A DNA stretch of 64,000 nucleotides from Alphaproteobacteria bacterium (GTDB lineage Bacteria; Pseudomonadota; Alphaproteobacteria; Micropepsales; Micropepsaceae), in contig JAGWNK010000004.1 of assembly GCA_028871345.1 (NCBI GenBank), positions 1 to 64,000 on the forward strand, written 5' to 3'. Positions 26,285-34,575 of this stretch are shown piece by piece (position 1 is the first letter of the stretch; the number at the start of each line of letters is the position of its first letter). The position numbers and the translations under genes are program-made. The notes under the pieces were generated by a model. That model did no database searches. It was given only the letters and a program-made list of their open reading frames with translations, and was not told the origin of the DNA.

Positions 26285-28237
26285 ATGCGTGGTCGGGGCT
26301 TGTGGGCCGTTCTTCTGGCTGTTGTCTTGTTAGCGCTATCGGCTTCGTCTCCCGGGCTGGCGGAACAGACCCCGCAAGGTAAGTACAAGAACTTCCGGAC
26401 CGCCATCTACGTCACGGTGAACTCCACGCATGCGCTCGCCGATCCGGCGACATTCGCGCGCCAATATGACCGCATGGCGCGCCAGCTGAAATTCGACAAG
26501 GTCTACATCGAAGTCTATCGCGACCACGACTTCGCCACCGACGCCGAAATCGAGACAGTCAAGAAGGCGTTCGAGGGCAAGGGCATCCTCGTCGCCGGCG
26601 GCGTGACGCTGGCCGCAGGCGGCAATAAGGGCCAGTTTGGCACCTTCGACTACGAGAACCCCACCGACCGCGATGAATGCAAGCGCGCCTCGAAGCTTGC
26701 CGCCAAGCACTTCAACGAGGTGATCCTCGACGACTTCTTCTTCTACACCAGCAAGAGCGATGCCGACATCGCGGCCAAAGGCATGCGCAGCTGGACTCAG
26801 TACCGCCTGGATACGATGCGGGAAGCGGCGCAGAACCTGGTTGTTGGACCGGCCAAGGCCGTCAATCCCGCCGTGAAGATGATCATCAAGTACCCGAATT
26901 GGTACGAACACTTCCAGGGCCTGGGCTACGACCTGGAGAAGGAGCCGCGCATCTTCGACGGCATCTACACCGGCACCGAGACACGCGATCCGTACGTCAC
27001 GGACCAGCTCCTGCAACAGTACGAGAGCTACGAGATCATCCGCTATTTCGACAACATCCGGCCGGGCGGCAACGGCGGAGGTTGGGTCGACACCTACAGC
27101 ACGCACTATGTGGACCGCTATGCGGAGCAGCTGTGGGACACGCTGTTCGCCAAGGCACCGCAGATCATGTTGTTCAACTGGTCGGACTTGGTGCGAGACG
27201 AATCCACCGAGCCAGGCGAGCGGACGGCGTGGAAGAACGTGCCCACCACGTTCAACTGGAACGCGATGGCGAGGAGCTACCGCTCGACGGGCAAGGGCGA
27301 CGCGGGACCTGGCTGGGGCTCGGCGGCGGGGTATTCCCTCGACGCCGTCGACAAGGTTCTCGGCGAGCTGGGCAAGCCGATCGGTATTCCGAGCTACAAG
27401 CCCTACCAGTCGGCCGGCGAGGACTTCCTGCAGAACTATTTGGGCAATGTCGGTATCCCGATCGAGATGGTGCCCGAGTTCCCGAAGAACGCAAAGCTCA
27501 TCCTCCTCACCGAACAGGCCAAGTACGATCCCGACATCGTGCAGAAGATCGAGAACCAGCTGAAATCCGGCGGCGACGTCGTCATCACCAGCGGACTGCT
27601 GCGCGCGCTGCAAGACAAGGGCATCAAGGATGTCGTGGAGTGGGAGGACACAGGCCGAATCCTGTCGATCCATGATTTCGTCAACGGCTTCGGTGCCGGC
27701 AACGGCGTCAGCCTCAACGATCCGAAGCATCCGAACCCCGCTGTGCTTTTCCCAGCGATCCGCTTTTACACCAATGATTCCTGGGGAATCATTCGCGGTG
27801 TTGCAGGCTCCAAGGGCAACCCGATCCTGCTGATGAACCGCTATTCGAAAGGAGTGATCTATCTCCTGACCATCCCGGAGAACGAAGCGGACCTGTACAA
27901 TCTGCCGCAGCCGGTGCTGACCCAGCTGAAGACTTATCTGATGGAAGGGTTCCCGGTGCGGCTTGATGCCCCCGCGCTGGTGACCATGTTCGCCTATGAC
28001 AACGACACGGTGGTCGTTGAGTCCTACCGGCCGGAATCGTCACGGGCGACCGTCATCGTGCCGGGCGAGAACGTCAAACTCCGGGACGTGCAGAATGGCG
28101 CGCTGATCGCAGGCCACAAGCCGCCGATGCCGCCCATCCCGGCCCGGTACCGCCGCTACTATCAGCCGCCCCGGGAGACTCTGTTCCCCGTCAGCATTGC
28201 GCCCCATTCCTGGCGCGTTTACCGTATCGAACGCTAG
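26285..28237 (+). CDS. Secreted TIM-barrel-like protein, possible glycoside hydrolase
   Basis: A 650-aa exported protein with a clear signal peptide (GLWAVLLAVVLLALSASSPGLAEQ). The N-terminal ~330 residues resemble a TIM barrel, with strand-like segments FRTAIYVTVNSTH, KVYIEVYRDHDF, ILVAGGVTLA, NEVILDDFFFYTS and MIIKYPNWYEHF. A middle domain (about 370-530) looks like a class-I-glutaminase-like Rossmann fold (AKLILLTEQAKYDP, GGDVVITSGLLRAL). A beta-rich tail follows. This order recalls GH42-type enzymes, but the catalytic acids cannot be assigned and no family is claimed. GGAGGAAG precedes ATG 26285. Confidence 0.65.
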   Translation: MRGRGLWAVLLAVVLLALSASSPGLAEQTPQGKYKNFRTAIYVTVNSTHALADPATFARQYDRMARQLKFDKVYIEVYRDHDFATDAEIETVKKAFEGKGILVAGGVTLAAGGNKGQFGTFDYENPTDRDECKRASKLAAKHFNEVILDDFFFYTSKSDADIAAKGMRSWTQYRLDTMREAAQNLVVGPAKAVNPAVKMIIKYPNWYEHFQGLGYDLEKEPRIFDGIYTGTETRDPYVTDQLLQQYESYEIIRYFDNIRPGGNGGGWVDTYSTHYVDRYAEQLWDTLFAKAPQIMLFNWSDLVRDESTEPGERTAWKNVPTTFNWNAMARSYRSTGKGDAGPGWGSAAGYSLDAVDKVLGELGKPIGIPSYKPYQSAGEDFLQNYLGNVGIPIEMVPEFPKNAKLILLTEQAKYDPDIVQKIENQLKSGGDVVITSGLLRALQDKGIKDVVEWEDTGRILSIHDFVNGFGAGNGVSLNDPKHPNPAVLFPAIRFYTNDSWGIIRGVAGSKGNPILLMNRYSKGVIYLLTIPENEADLYNLPQPVLTQLKTYLMEGFPVRLDAPALVTMFAYDNDTVVVESYRPESSRATVIVPGENVKLRDVQNGALIAGHKPPMPPIPARYRRYYQPPRETLFPVSIAPHSWRVYRIER

Positions 28238-28278
28238 GGCTGCGTCGGTCGCAGCCCATTCATCGGAAGGGGATGCGG

Positions 28279-28788
28279 ATGAAGTCTACACGGTTCTTGG
28301 CGCTCGGCGCAGCGCTTCTCGCAGTTGCTCCGCTGGCATGGGCGGGACACGGCAAGGTCGGCCTGTGGGAAATCACGATCCACAACAATTCGGGGCATAT
28401 GTCGGGTATGCCCGACATGTCGAAGCTGCCGCCCGAGGCGCGCGCGCAGATGCAGTCGCACCACGCAGGAATGATGGGTCCCAACGGAATGACCGTGCGT
28501 CACTGCATGACCGCCGCCGAAGTGAACAATGACAAGCCGGATCTGGCGCACAACTCCCAATGCAAGGCCTCGAACATCAAGATGAGTGGCCAGACGTTCA
28601 GCGCGGACATCGTCTGCAGCGGCAAGACCATGAACGGCAAGGGGCATGTCCAGATTGCCTACACCTCGCCGGAGCACTATACGGGCTCCGAAACGATGAG
28701 CTTGATCGTTGACGGACAGCCCATGCAGCACGACATGACCATGGAGGGGAAATGGGTGTCGGCGGTCTGCCCGGCCGGGGTAAACTAG
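28279..28788 (+). CDS. DUF3617 family exported protein
   Basis: A 169-aa periplasmic protein of the DUF3617 family. After the signal peptide (FLALGAALLAVAPLAWAG) comes the family start GKVGLWEITIH, then a Met/His-rich stretch (HMSGMPDMSKLPPEARAQMQSHHAGMMG), a conserved HCMTAAEV and paired cysteines. The function is unknown; the Met/His-rich patch could bind copper, which is speculation. AAGGGG is well spaced for ATG 28279; an in-frame ATG at 28273 is only two codons earlier. It follows the TIM-barrel gene by 41 bases and may be co-transcribed. Confidence 0.82.
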   Translation: MKSTRFLALGAALLAVAPLAWAGHGKVGLWEITIHNNSGHMSGMPDMSKLPPEARAQMQSHHAGMMGPNGMTVRHCMTAAEVNNDKPDLAHNSQCKASNIKMSGQTFSADIVCSGKTMNGKGHVQIAYTSPEHYTGSETMSLIVDGQPMQHDMTMEGKWVSAVCPAGVN

Positions 28789-28848
28789 CTGTTACCACGC
28801 CTTTAAGCACTCGAGGGGCAAACTGGATGCCCGGCCACAGGAGCACGC

Positions 28849-29448
28849 ATGTATCGCCTTGATGAAGAAGACGACGACGAGAAGTCCAAGACCGAACCCG
28901 AAGCCCAGCCCTCGCCGGTGCAAAAGGCGCTGTTCAAATCGCGCACAGTCCTGATCTTCGGCGAAGTCGACATGAAGATGGCCGAACGGGTGAGTGCGCA
29001 GCTCCTCGCACTCGCCGCGGAAGGTGACGGCGACATCCGTGTCATCGTCAACTCGCCGGGCGGCCATGTGGAGTCGGGCGACACCATCCACGACATGATC
29101 AAGTTCGCGGGTCCGCGCATCAAGATGATTGGAACGGGCTGGGTGGCGTCGGCGGGGGCGCACATCTACCTCGGTGCAAGCAGGGAGAACCGCTACTGCC
29201 TGCCAAATACCCGCTTCCTGTTGCACCAGCCGTTGGGTGGCGTGCGCGGCCAAGCCTCGGATATCTCCATCGAGGCGGAAGAGATCCTCAAGATGCGGGA
29301 ACGATTGAACCGCATCATCGCACGGGAGACCGGCCAGACGCTTGAAAAGGTGGTGGCCGATACGGAGCGAAATTTCTGGATGGGCGCCGAGGAGGCCAAG
29401 AATTACGGCCTCGTGTCGCGCATCATCTCGAACGCAAGAGACGTGTAG
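28849..29448 (+). CDS. ClpP-like protease-fold protein lacking the catalytic Asp
   Basis: A 199-aa ClpP-fold protein. The nucleophile Ser101 (GWVASAGAHIY) and His126 (FLLHQPLGG) align with the ClpP triad. The third residue aligns to Asn175 (DTERNFWM) where ClpP has Asp. An acidic, charged N-terminus (about 30 residues) replaces the normal axial loop region. The usual clpX or lon neighbours are absent. It is therefore probably a second, divergent ClpP with weak or altered activity, or a structural ClpR-like ring partner. A strong terminator follows at 29484. Confidence 0.85.
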   Translation: MYRLDEEDDDEKSKTEPEAQPSPVQKALFKSRTVLIFGEVDMKMAERVSAQLLALAAEGDGDIRVIVNSPGGHVESGDTIHDMIKFAGPRIKMIGTGWVASAGAHIYLGASRENRYCLPNTRFLLHQPLGGVRGQASDISIEAEEILKMRERLNRIIARETGQTLEKVVADTERNFWMGAEEAKNYGLVSRIISNARDV

Positions 29449-29483
29449 GCGCAGCCGCCCCACGTCTGTTCTCATCATGCAAG

Positions 29484-29510
29484 AAGGCCGGTCGTGAGAC
29501 CGGCCTTTCT
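29484..29510 (+). terminator. Rho-independent terminator after the clpP-like gene
   Basis: A 10-bp perfect stem, AAGGCCGGTC / GACCGGCCTT, closes a GTGA loop and runs into TCT. It starts 36 bases after the stop codon. The flanking A residues on the left also make it partly functional in the opposite direction. Confidence 0.8.
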
Positions 29511-29663
29511 GCTGGACGCAATGGGTTTCGCGACCGCGATACTGCCAAACGCGGGCAGTTGCCGGTTGAGGAATCCCAGAGCACGCAATAGAAATGGTCG
29601 CTGTTTTGGCGTCCCGGCAAACGCCGCCGGCAAGTTGCTTCAACAACAAGGAAAATTCCGAGG

Positions 29664-31277
29664 ATGGGAATTGCTGAGCCGCAAACAAGTGCGCCCTGGT
29701 GGCGTGGGGCTGTCGTTTATCAAGTTTACGTCCGCAGCTTCTGCGACGGAAACGGAGACGGGCAGGGCGATTTCGCCGGCCTGATTTCGAAGCTCGACTA
29801 CATCGCGGATCTCGGCGTGGACGCCATCTGGTTGTCCCCGATCCATCCATCGCCCAACCGCGACTGGGGCTACGACGTATCGGATTACATGAATGTGCAC
29901 CCGGATTACGGCGCCCTGGCCGATTTCGATGCACTGTTGGCGGCGGCGCATGCCAAAGGCGTCAAGGTCATCCTCGATGAAGTACTGTGTCATACTTCGG
30001 ACGAACATCCCTGGTTCCGCGACAGCTTGAACCGGGGCGAGAAATCCGACTGGTACGTATGGACGGATCCGCGCCCGGACGGAACAGCGCCCAACAACTG
30101 GCTGTCAGCCTTCGGCGGGCCGGCGTGGTCCTATCAGCCCGCGCGGCGCCAGCACTACCACCACAAGTTCCTGCGCCAGCAGCCGAAGCTCAACTGGCGC
30201 AATCCCGCGGCCCGCGAGGCCGCATTGAAAGTTCTTGACTTTTGGCTCGATCGTGGCGTCGACGGCTACCGCTTGGACGTTGCCAACGCCTACCTGCATG
30301 ACGAGACGCTGGCGGACAATCCGCCCGTCCCATTCGATCAGAGGACCGTCGCCAACTGGTCGGATGCGGCGCGGTTGCAGCGCCATCTTCATGACTCCAA
30401 CCTGCCCGACAACATCGTCTGCCTGGACGAGATCCGGCGGCGGGTCGTGCGGCACGGCGACCGCTTCGTGTTCGGCGAATTCTCCGAGGGCTTTGAGCGC
30501 TCGGGAGCCTTTGCCGCGCCGGACGAGGGCCTGCATGCCGGCTACACGTTCTTCATGCTGCGGGCTCGTGAATTGTCGCCCGCCTTCGTCAAGGACAATT
30601 ACGCCCTTTTGACGGGTCACCCCAATCACTGGCCCTGCGTATCGCTGTCAAACCACGACATCGTCCGGACGGTGACTCGGTTCGGCGGCGCCACCGACGG
30701 CGATCCCGCTCTGGCCAAGCTCCTTCTGGCAGTGCTGTTGACGATCAAGGGAACGGCACTGCTCTATCAGGGAGAGGAGCTCGGCCTTCCGAATGTCGAG
30801 CTTCGGCGCGACCAGCTGCGCGATCCAGTCGGTGACCTGTACTATCCGACCGCCAAGGGGCGCGACGGCTGCCGCACGCCGATGCCATGGGATGCTAATG
30901 CGGCCCATCTTGGTTTCACAACCGGTACGCCCTGGCTCCCCTTGGGCGCGACCCACCGGCCCTTGGCGGTGTCGCAGCAGCAATCCGACGATCGTTCCGT
31001 CCTCACCTACACCAAGCGGTTCCTTAAAGCGCGGAAAACATCAGTGGCACTACGGCTCGGCGACCAGCAATTTCTCGATGCGCCGGTTCTCGCTTTCCTG
31101 CGCACCCACGGCCAGGAGCGCATTCTGTGCGTGTTCAACATGAGCCGGGCGGACACCGAATGGTGCGACGACTGGCTCGGGCACGCCACGCCGCTGGAGT
31201 GGGGTTGCGGCAAGACGGTGCGCTCCGGTGACCGCTTACGTCTTGGGCCGCTCGCCGCCTGGTTCGGCCGCGTCTAG
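29664..31277 (+). CDS. GH13 alpha-glucosidase (alpha-amylase family)
   Basis: A 537-aa cytosolic-looking GH13 enzyme with no signal peptide. It hydrolyses or transfers alpha-glucosyl bonds of short oligosaccharides. Motifs in order: WLSPIHPSPNRDWGYDVSDY, DEVLCHTSDEHPWF, nucleophile Asp205 in DGYRLDVAN, acid/base Glu272 in FGEFSEG, and Asp332 in SNHDIVRT. These place it with the proteobacterial alpha-glucosidases (GH13_23-like). DEVLCHTS is a variant of the more usual DQVLSHTS. The ATG at 29664 has GAGG upstream. The last 42 bases overlap the convergent NifU-like gene. Confidence 0.93.
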   Translation: MGIAEPQTSAPWWRGAVVYQVYVRSFCDGNGDGQGDFAGLISKLDYIADLGVDAIWLSPIHPSPNRDWGYDVSDYMNVHPDYGALADFDALLAAAHAKGVKVILDEVLCHTSDEHPWFRDSLNRGEKSDWYVWTDPRPDGTAPNNWLSAFGGPAWSYQPARRQHYHHKFLRQQPKLNWRNPAAREAALKVLDFWLDRGVDGYRLDVANAYLHDETLADNPPVPFDQRTVANWSDAARLQRHLHDSNLPDNIVCLDEIRRRVVRHGDRFVFGEFSEGFERSGAFAAPDEGLHAGYTFFMLRARELSPAFVKDNYALLTGHPNHWPCVSLSNHDIVRTVTRFGGATDGDPALAKLLLAVLLTIKGTALLYQGEELGLPNVELRRDQLRDPVGDLYYPTAKGRDGCRTPMPWDANAAHLGFTTGTPWLPLGATHRPLAVSQQQSDDRSVLTYTKRFLKARKTSVALRLGDQQFLDAPVLAFLRTHGQERILCVFNMSRADTEWCDDWLGHATPLEWGCGKTVRSGDRLRLGPLAAWFGRV

Positions 31278-31688
31278 CGCCTCGAACGCCTTCAGCGCGG
31301 CATCGATGGGCAGAAGCACGCATTTGTGCCGGCCGGGAATCGCGGCGACCGCTTTCAGCGTCTCGTAGCGGCCGAACGGCTCAGCCGGCGGCAAGCCCTG
31401 CTGGAGCATGCGCACGACGTCCTCCCGGAGCTTCAAGAGGTCCGCGCGCGTGCGACCCGCGATGGACTGCCCGAGGATCGACGCCGACGCCTGGGCGAAG
31501 ACGCAGGCTCGCGTGTCCTGTGCGACTGCGGTAATGCGGCCACCCTGCAGCTGCAGATCGATGGTTGAACGGTCGCCGCACGCCGGATTGTGCTCCGTGT
31601 ACGAGACATCGGGCGTGACCAGACGGCCGGCGGCGTTCGCCTCCGCGGCAAGGCGCAAGACGGCCATAGTGTAGATCGCGTCGCTCAT
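31236..31688 (-). CDS. NifU/IscU-like iron-sulfur scaffold protein
   Basis: A 150-aa protein of the IscU/NifU N-terminal family. The three conserved cysteines expected for a scaffold are visible in NPACGD, ACVFAQAS and GRHKCVLLP. The typical LKLREDVVRML helix is also present. It would carry nascent Fe-S clusters. It starts within the stop of the MocA-like gene (ATGA), so the two are coupled; an Fe-S role next to molybdenum-hydroxylase genes makes sense, since CoxS binds two [2Fe-2S] clusters. The 3' end overlaps the convergent GH13 gene by 42 bases. Confidence 0.85.
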   Translation of the reverse strand: MSDAIYTMAVLRLAAEANAAGRLVTPDVSYTEHNPACGDRSTIDLQLQGGRITAVAQDTRACVFAQASASILGQSIAGRTRADLLKLREDVVRMLQQGLPPAEPFGRYETLKAVAAIPGRHKCVLLPIDAALKAFEALDAAEPGGERPKT

Positions 31689-32272
31689 ACCGGAAGATCT
31701 TCGGGGCGGTCGATGTCGATCAATGGCGCTTCGTCCGGCAGGGGAACCTCGTCGACCGCTTCGGGGTGCTGCAGAATGATCCTCTTGGCGCCCTCTTCGC
31801 CGGAAAGCCCAAGGATTGCCGGAAAAAAAGCCCGGCTCCAGAGCACCGGATTGCCCCGGCGACCGTTGCAGGTCGGCACGGCGACGCGTCCCGGCCGGAA
31901 CGCCGCAATCAGGGCGTCGATATGCGCGGCGCGGATGTAGGGCATATCACCCAAGAGAATCAGCACGCCCGCGCAGGTGGATGGAACAGCCCTCACACCG
32001 CACTTCAATGACTCACTTAATCCTCTTGAAAACATTTTATTTTCCACAAATTCAACAGCGAGATCCGTCACGGCTTGCCGAACTTCTGCAGAAGCGTTTC
32101 CGGTGATAACAATGACCCGGTTGGCCTGGCTGCCCAGGGCGGCTTCCACCGCATGACGAATTATTGGCTTACCGGCGACAGCAGCCAGCAACTTGTTGCC
32201 GGGCATCCGCGTGGACATGCCCGCGGCCAAGATGACAGCAGCAATGGGCGCCTTGATCGGGGCAATCGGCAT
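31685..32272 (-). CDS. MocA-like molybdenum cofactor nucleotidyltransferase
   Basis: A 195-aa NTP transferase of the MobA/MocA type. It has the nucleotide-binding start AAVILAAGMSTRMPGNKLLAAVAGKPIIRHAVEAAL, then ILLGDMPYI and RRGNPVLWSR. In related systems it attaches CMP to molybdopterin for xanthine-dehydrogenase or CO-dehydrogenase-type enzymes. Lack of a MobA GMP-type context and the presence of xdhC/coxMS nearby favour that role. ATG 32272 was preferred over 32317 because the product then begins just before the conserved motif. Confidence 0.82.
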   Translation of the reverse strand: MPIAPIKAPIAAVILAAGMSTRMPGNKLLAAVAGKPIIRHAVEAALGSQANRVIVITGNASAEVRQAVTDLAVEFVENKMFSRGLSESLKCGVRAVPSTCAGVLILLGDMPYIRAAHIDALIAAFRPGRVAVPTCNGRRGNPVLWSRAFFPAILGLSGEEGAKRIILQHPEAVDEVPLPDEAPLIDIDRPEDLPV

Positions 32273-32313
32273 GACGAAGACCCTAGTGCGGTCCTTCTTC
32301 CCTGTCGAAGGGA

Positions 32314-33666
32314 TCACCCCTTCGCGGGCTTGCGGGGCAGTCGCAAGGTGGCACGCAACCCGCCGCTGTCACGGTTCTCCAAGGCCACCGCGCCGCCGTG
32401 GCCCTGGGCGATTGCCCTGACGAGCGTCAGGCCGAGGCCGGTGCCCCCCGTCTCCAGATTGCGGGAACTCTCCAGACGCACGAATGGCTCGAAGACGCGC
32501 GTTTGGTCCTCCTCCGCGATTCCGGGGCCGTTGTCCTCAACCACGACCTCGTAGGCGTCGCCAGCCTCACGGATCGAGACATCTGCGTTGTGTCCATAGG
32601 CGACGGCGTTCTCGATGAGGTTGCGCACGGCACGCTGTATTTCGTTGGCGCGGCAACTTAGGGGGGCAGGAGGGTGGCCTTGCCAGGTAACCGGCTCGCC
32701 GAGGTCGTCTAGGTCGGCGCAAACGCTCTCCACAAGCGAAGAGAGATCGATTTGGCGCGGTGCCTCTCCGCCGGCCCCGCGGGCGGCGGAGAGCACGGCT
32801 TCGGTCAGTGCCTGCAGTTCGTCGACGTTGCGCTGCAGGCGATCGCGTAGCTCGCTATCCTCCACGAACTCCGTATTGATGCGCATCGCCGTGATAGGGG
32901 TGCGCAGATCGTGTCCCACGGCGGATAAGAGTTGCCGCTGGCGTTCCAGGGTGCGCGTCACCTGGTCGGTCATCGTGTTGAAGGCCTGGGCGGCATGGCA
33001 TACGTCATCCGGCCCGACTTCCGGCACGCGCGGCGCGGTCTCGCCCCTGGCGACCAGTGACGCCGCATCAGCGAGCTTCGACAACGGCCTGGCCACGCGG
33101 CGCGCGATGTAGGCGCCCGCGGCGGACGCGACGAGTGCCGCAACGATGGCCGCAATCACGATTTCGGTGGGCCACGGCGGCGGCGGCGGCTTGATGAAGG
33201 TTGCGACCAGCCTCGTGTTGCGCACGACGGGGAGCGACATTTCGATGGTATCCAATCCGCGCCGCCAATCCTTGTGAGGGTTGGGAGGCGCCCCGGGCCA
33301 GGACGCAAAATGAACGGCGATCGGAGCGTCCGCATATTTCGGCGGCAGCATGGAGCGCAGCCTCGATGCAATCCTGGCTTCGGACGGATTCATGGGAGCC
33401 GGGACGACGTTCCCTTGTTCGACGGAGAACTGCCAAAGCTTTGATTTCAGGGCCTCAGTCGCTGGGCGGCGCGCTTTGGGCGGGATCGAGGCCATCAGCG
33501 TCGTGATCGACGCGGCGCGATCGACCACGCGTTCCGTGAGATCGTTCTCGCTGAGCCGCTCGCTGCCGAGCTCGAACCACAAGGCGACCGCGGCGTTCGA
33601 AAGGAACACGGCGACCGCCGTCACCACGATGAGCTGCATGCCCAGCGTGCGCGGCCAGAGCCTCAT
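32314..33666 (-). CDS. Membrane sensor histidine kinase (EnvZ/OmpR-pathway type)
   Basis: A 450-aa sensor. The N-terminal membrane helix (LGMQLIVVTAVAVFLSNAAVALW) is followed by a periplasmic domain of about 120 residues, then a second helix (IVIAAIVAALVASAAGAYIA). A HAMP region (RPLSKLADAASLVARGE), dimerisation domain with His252 in AVGHDLRTPITAMR, and ATPase boxes NLIENAVAYG, VEDNGPGI and GTGLGLTLV complete it. Its ATG overlaps the upstream regulator stop (ATGA). The stimulus is unknown. The frame continues upstream to 34185, but that is antisense of the regulator's coding sequence in another frame. Confidence 0.94.
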   Translation of the reverse strand: MRLWPRTLGMQLIVVTAVAVFLSNAAVALWFELGSERLSENDLTERVVDRAASITTLMASIPPKARRPATEALKSKLWQFSVEQGNVVPAPMNPSEARIASRLRSMLPPKYADAPIAVHFASWPGAPPNPHKDWRRGLDTIEMSLPVVRNTRLVATFIKPPPPPWPTEIVIAAIVAALVASAAGAYIARRVARPLSKLADAASLVARGETAPRVPEVGPDDVCHAAQAFNTMTDQVTRTLERQRQLLSAVGHDLRTPITAMRINTEFVEDSELRDRLQRNVDELQALTEAVLSAARGAGGEAPRQIDLSSLVESVCADLDDLGEPVTWQGHPPAPLSCRANEIQRAVRNLIENAVAYGHNADVSIREAGDAYEVVVEDNGPGIAEEDQTRVFEPFVRLESSRNLETGGTGLGLTLVRAIAQGHGGAVALENRDSGGLRATLRLPRKPAKG

Positions 33667-34409
33667 TCCGTAACGGGCTCCATGGCGAAGATGTAACCAC
33701 CACCCCATACGGTCTTTATGTAGCGCGGATTCTTGGGATCCGGCTCGATTTTCTTGCGCAACCTGCTCACATGGTTGTCGATGGAACGATCGAACAGGTC
33801 GGCATCGCGTCCCTTCGTCAGGTCGAGCAGCTGGTTGCGCGTGAGCGCGATCTTGGGCCGCTCGAGCAGCGCAGTCAGCAGGCGGAATTCGCCGCTCGAC
33901 AGGGGCATGGCGACACCATCCTGGCCGATGAGCTCGCGTTGGCCCGTGTCCAGCATCCAGTCTCCGAAGCGGATGCGGGCCGCCGTAGGGGGCTTCTGAC
34001 GCGGGGGCAGGGCCTGGGTCCGACGCAACACCGCGGCAACGCGAGCGATCAGCTCGCGGGGGCTGAACGGCTTCGGGATGTAGTCGTCCGCGCCCATTTC
34101 CAAACCGATGATGCGATCGACTTCCTCGCCACGGGCCGTCAGCAGGATCACCGGCGTCTGCGTCGTCTCGCGGATTGAGCGACACAGGCTCAGCCCATCT
34201 TCGCCGGGCATCATGATGTCAAGCACGACGATATCGATGCCGGCCGCCTTCATGATCTTGCGGGCCGCTGCTGCATCCGGCGCGGTGGTCGCCCGATATC
34301 CGTGTTCCCGCAAATACCGCGCGAGGGGTTCACGAATGTCGCGCGCGTCCTCGACCACCAGGACATGGGGCTTGGACTCGTCCCTGTTCATGGGGAACGC
34401 TTCTAGCAT
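33663..34409 (-). CDS. OmpR-family response regulator
   Basis: A 248-aa regulator with a receiver domain (phospho-acceptor Asp64 in IVVLDIMMPGEDG, Lys in PKPFSPREL) and a winged-helix DNA-binding domain (LSSGEFRLLTALLERP, RSIDNHVSRLRKKIEPDP, IKTVWGGGYIF). It is paired with the downstream kinase by a 4-base overlap. ATG 34409 has AGGATAAGG upstream and was preferred; ATG 34391 (MNRDES) is an alternative that lacks a good site. The divergent EF-hand gene starts 166 bases away and is a candidate target. Confidence 0.95.
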   Translation of the reverse strand: MLEAFPMNRDESKPHVLVVEDARDIREPLARYLREHGYRATTAPDAAAARKIMKAAGIDIVVLDIMMPGEDGLSLCRSIRETTQTPVILLTARGEEVDRIIGLEMGADDYIPKPFSPRELIARVAAVLRRTQALPPRQKPPTAARIRFGDWMLDTGQRELIGQDGVAMPLSSGEFRLLTALLERPKIALTRNQLLDLTKGRDADLFDRSIDNHVSRLRKKIEPDPKNPRYIKTVWGGGYIFAMEPVTE

Positions 34410-34575
34410 GCCTTATCCTGTGTCCGGCGCAGATGCCTCGCAAATGCTCAATTGCCGCAAAGTTTGTCGGGTCTGAAGAGGTAGTAACACTTGCGAAAAC
34501 AATATTTCGTTCTGGGAAAGTTCTGCTACAACCACGGCGTGAGTTATCAGCGCCCATTCTGATGGAGAATTTCTC

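Noticed and set aside
32314-34185. Upstream extension of the histidine kinase to 623 codons
   Set aside because: The extra part overlaps the response regulator in another frame. The ATGA overlap at 33663-33666 defines the start.
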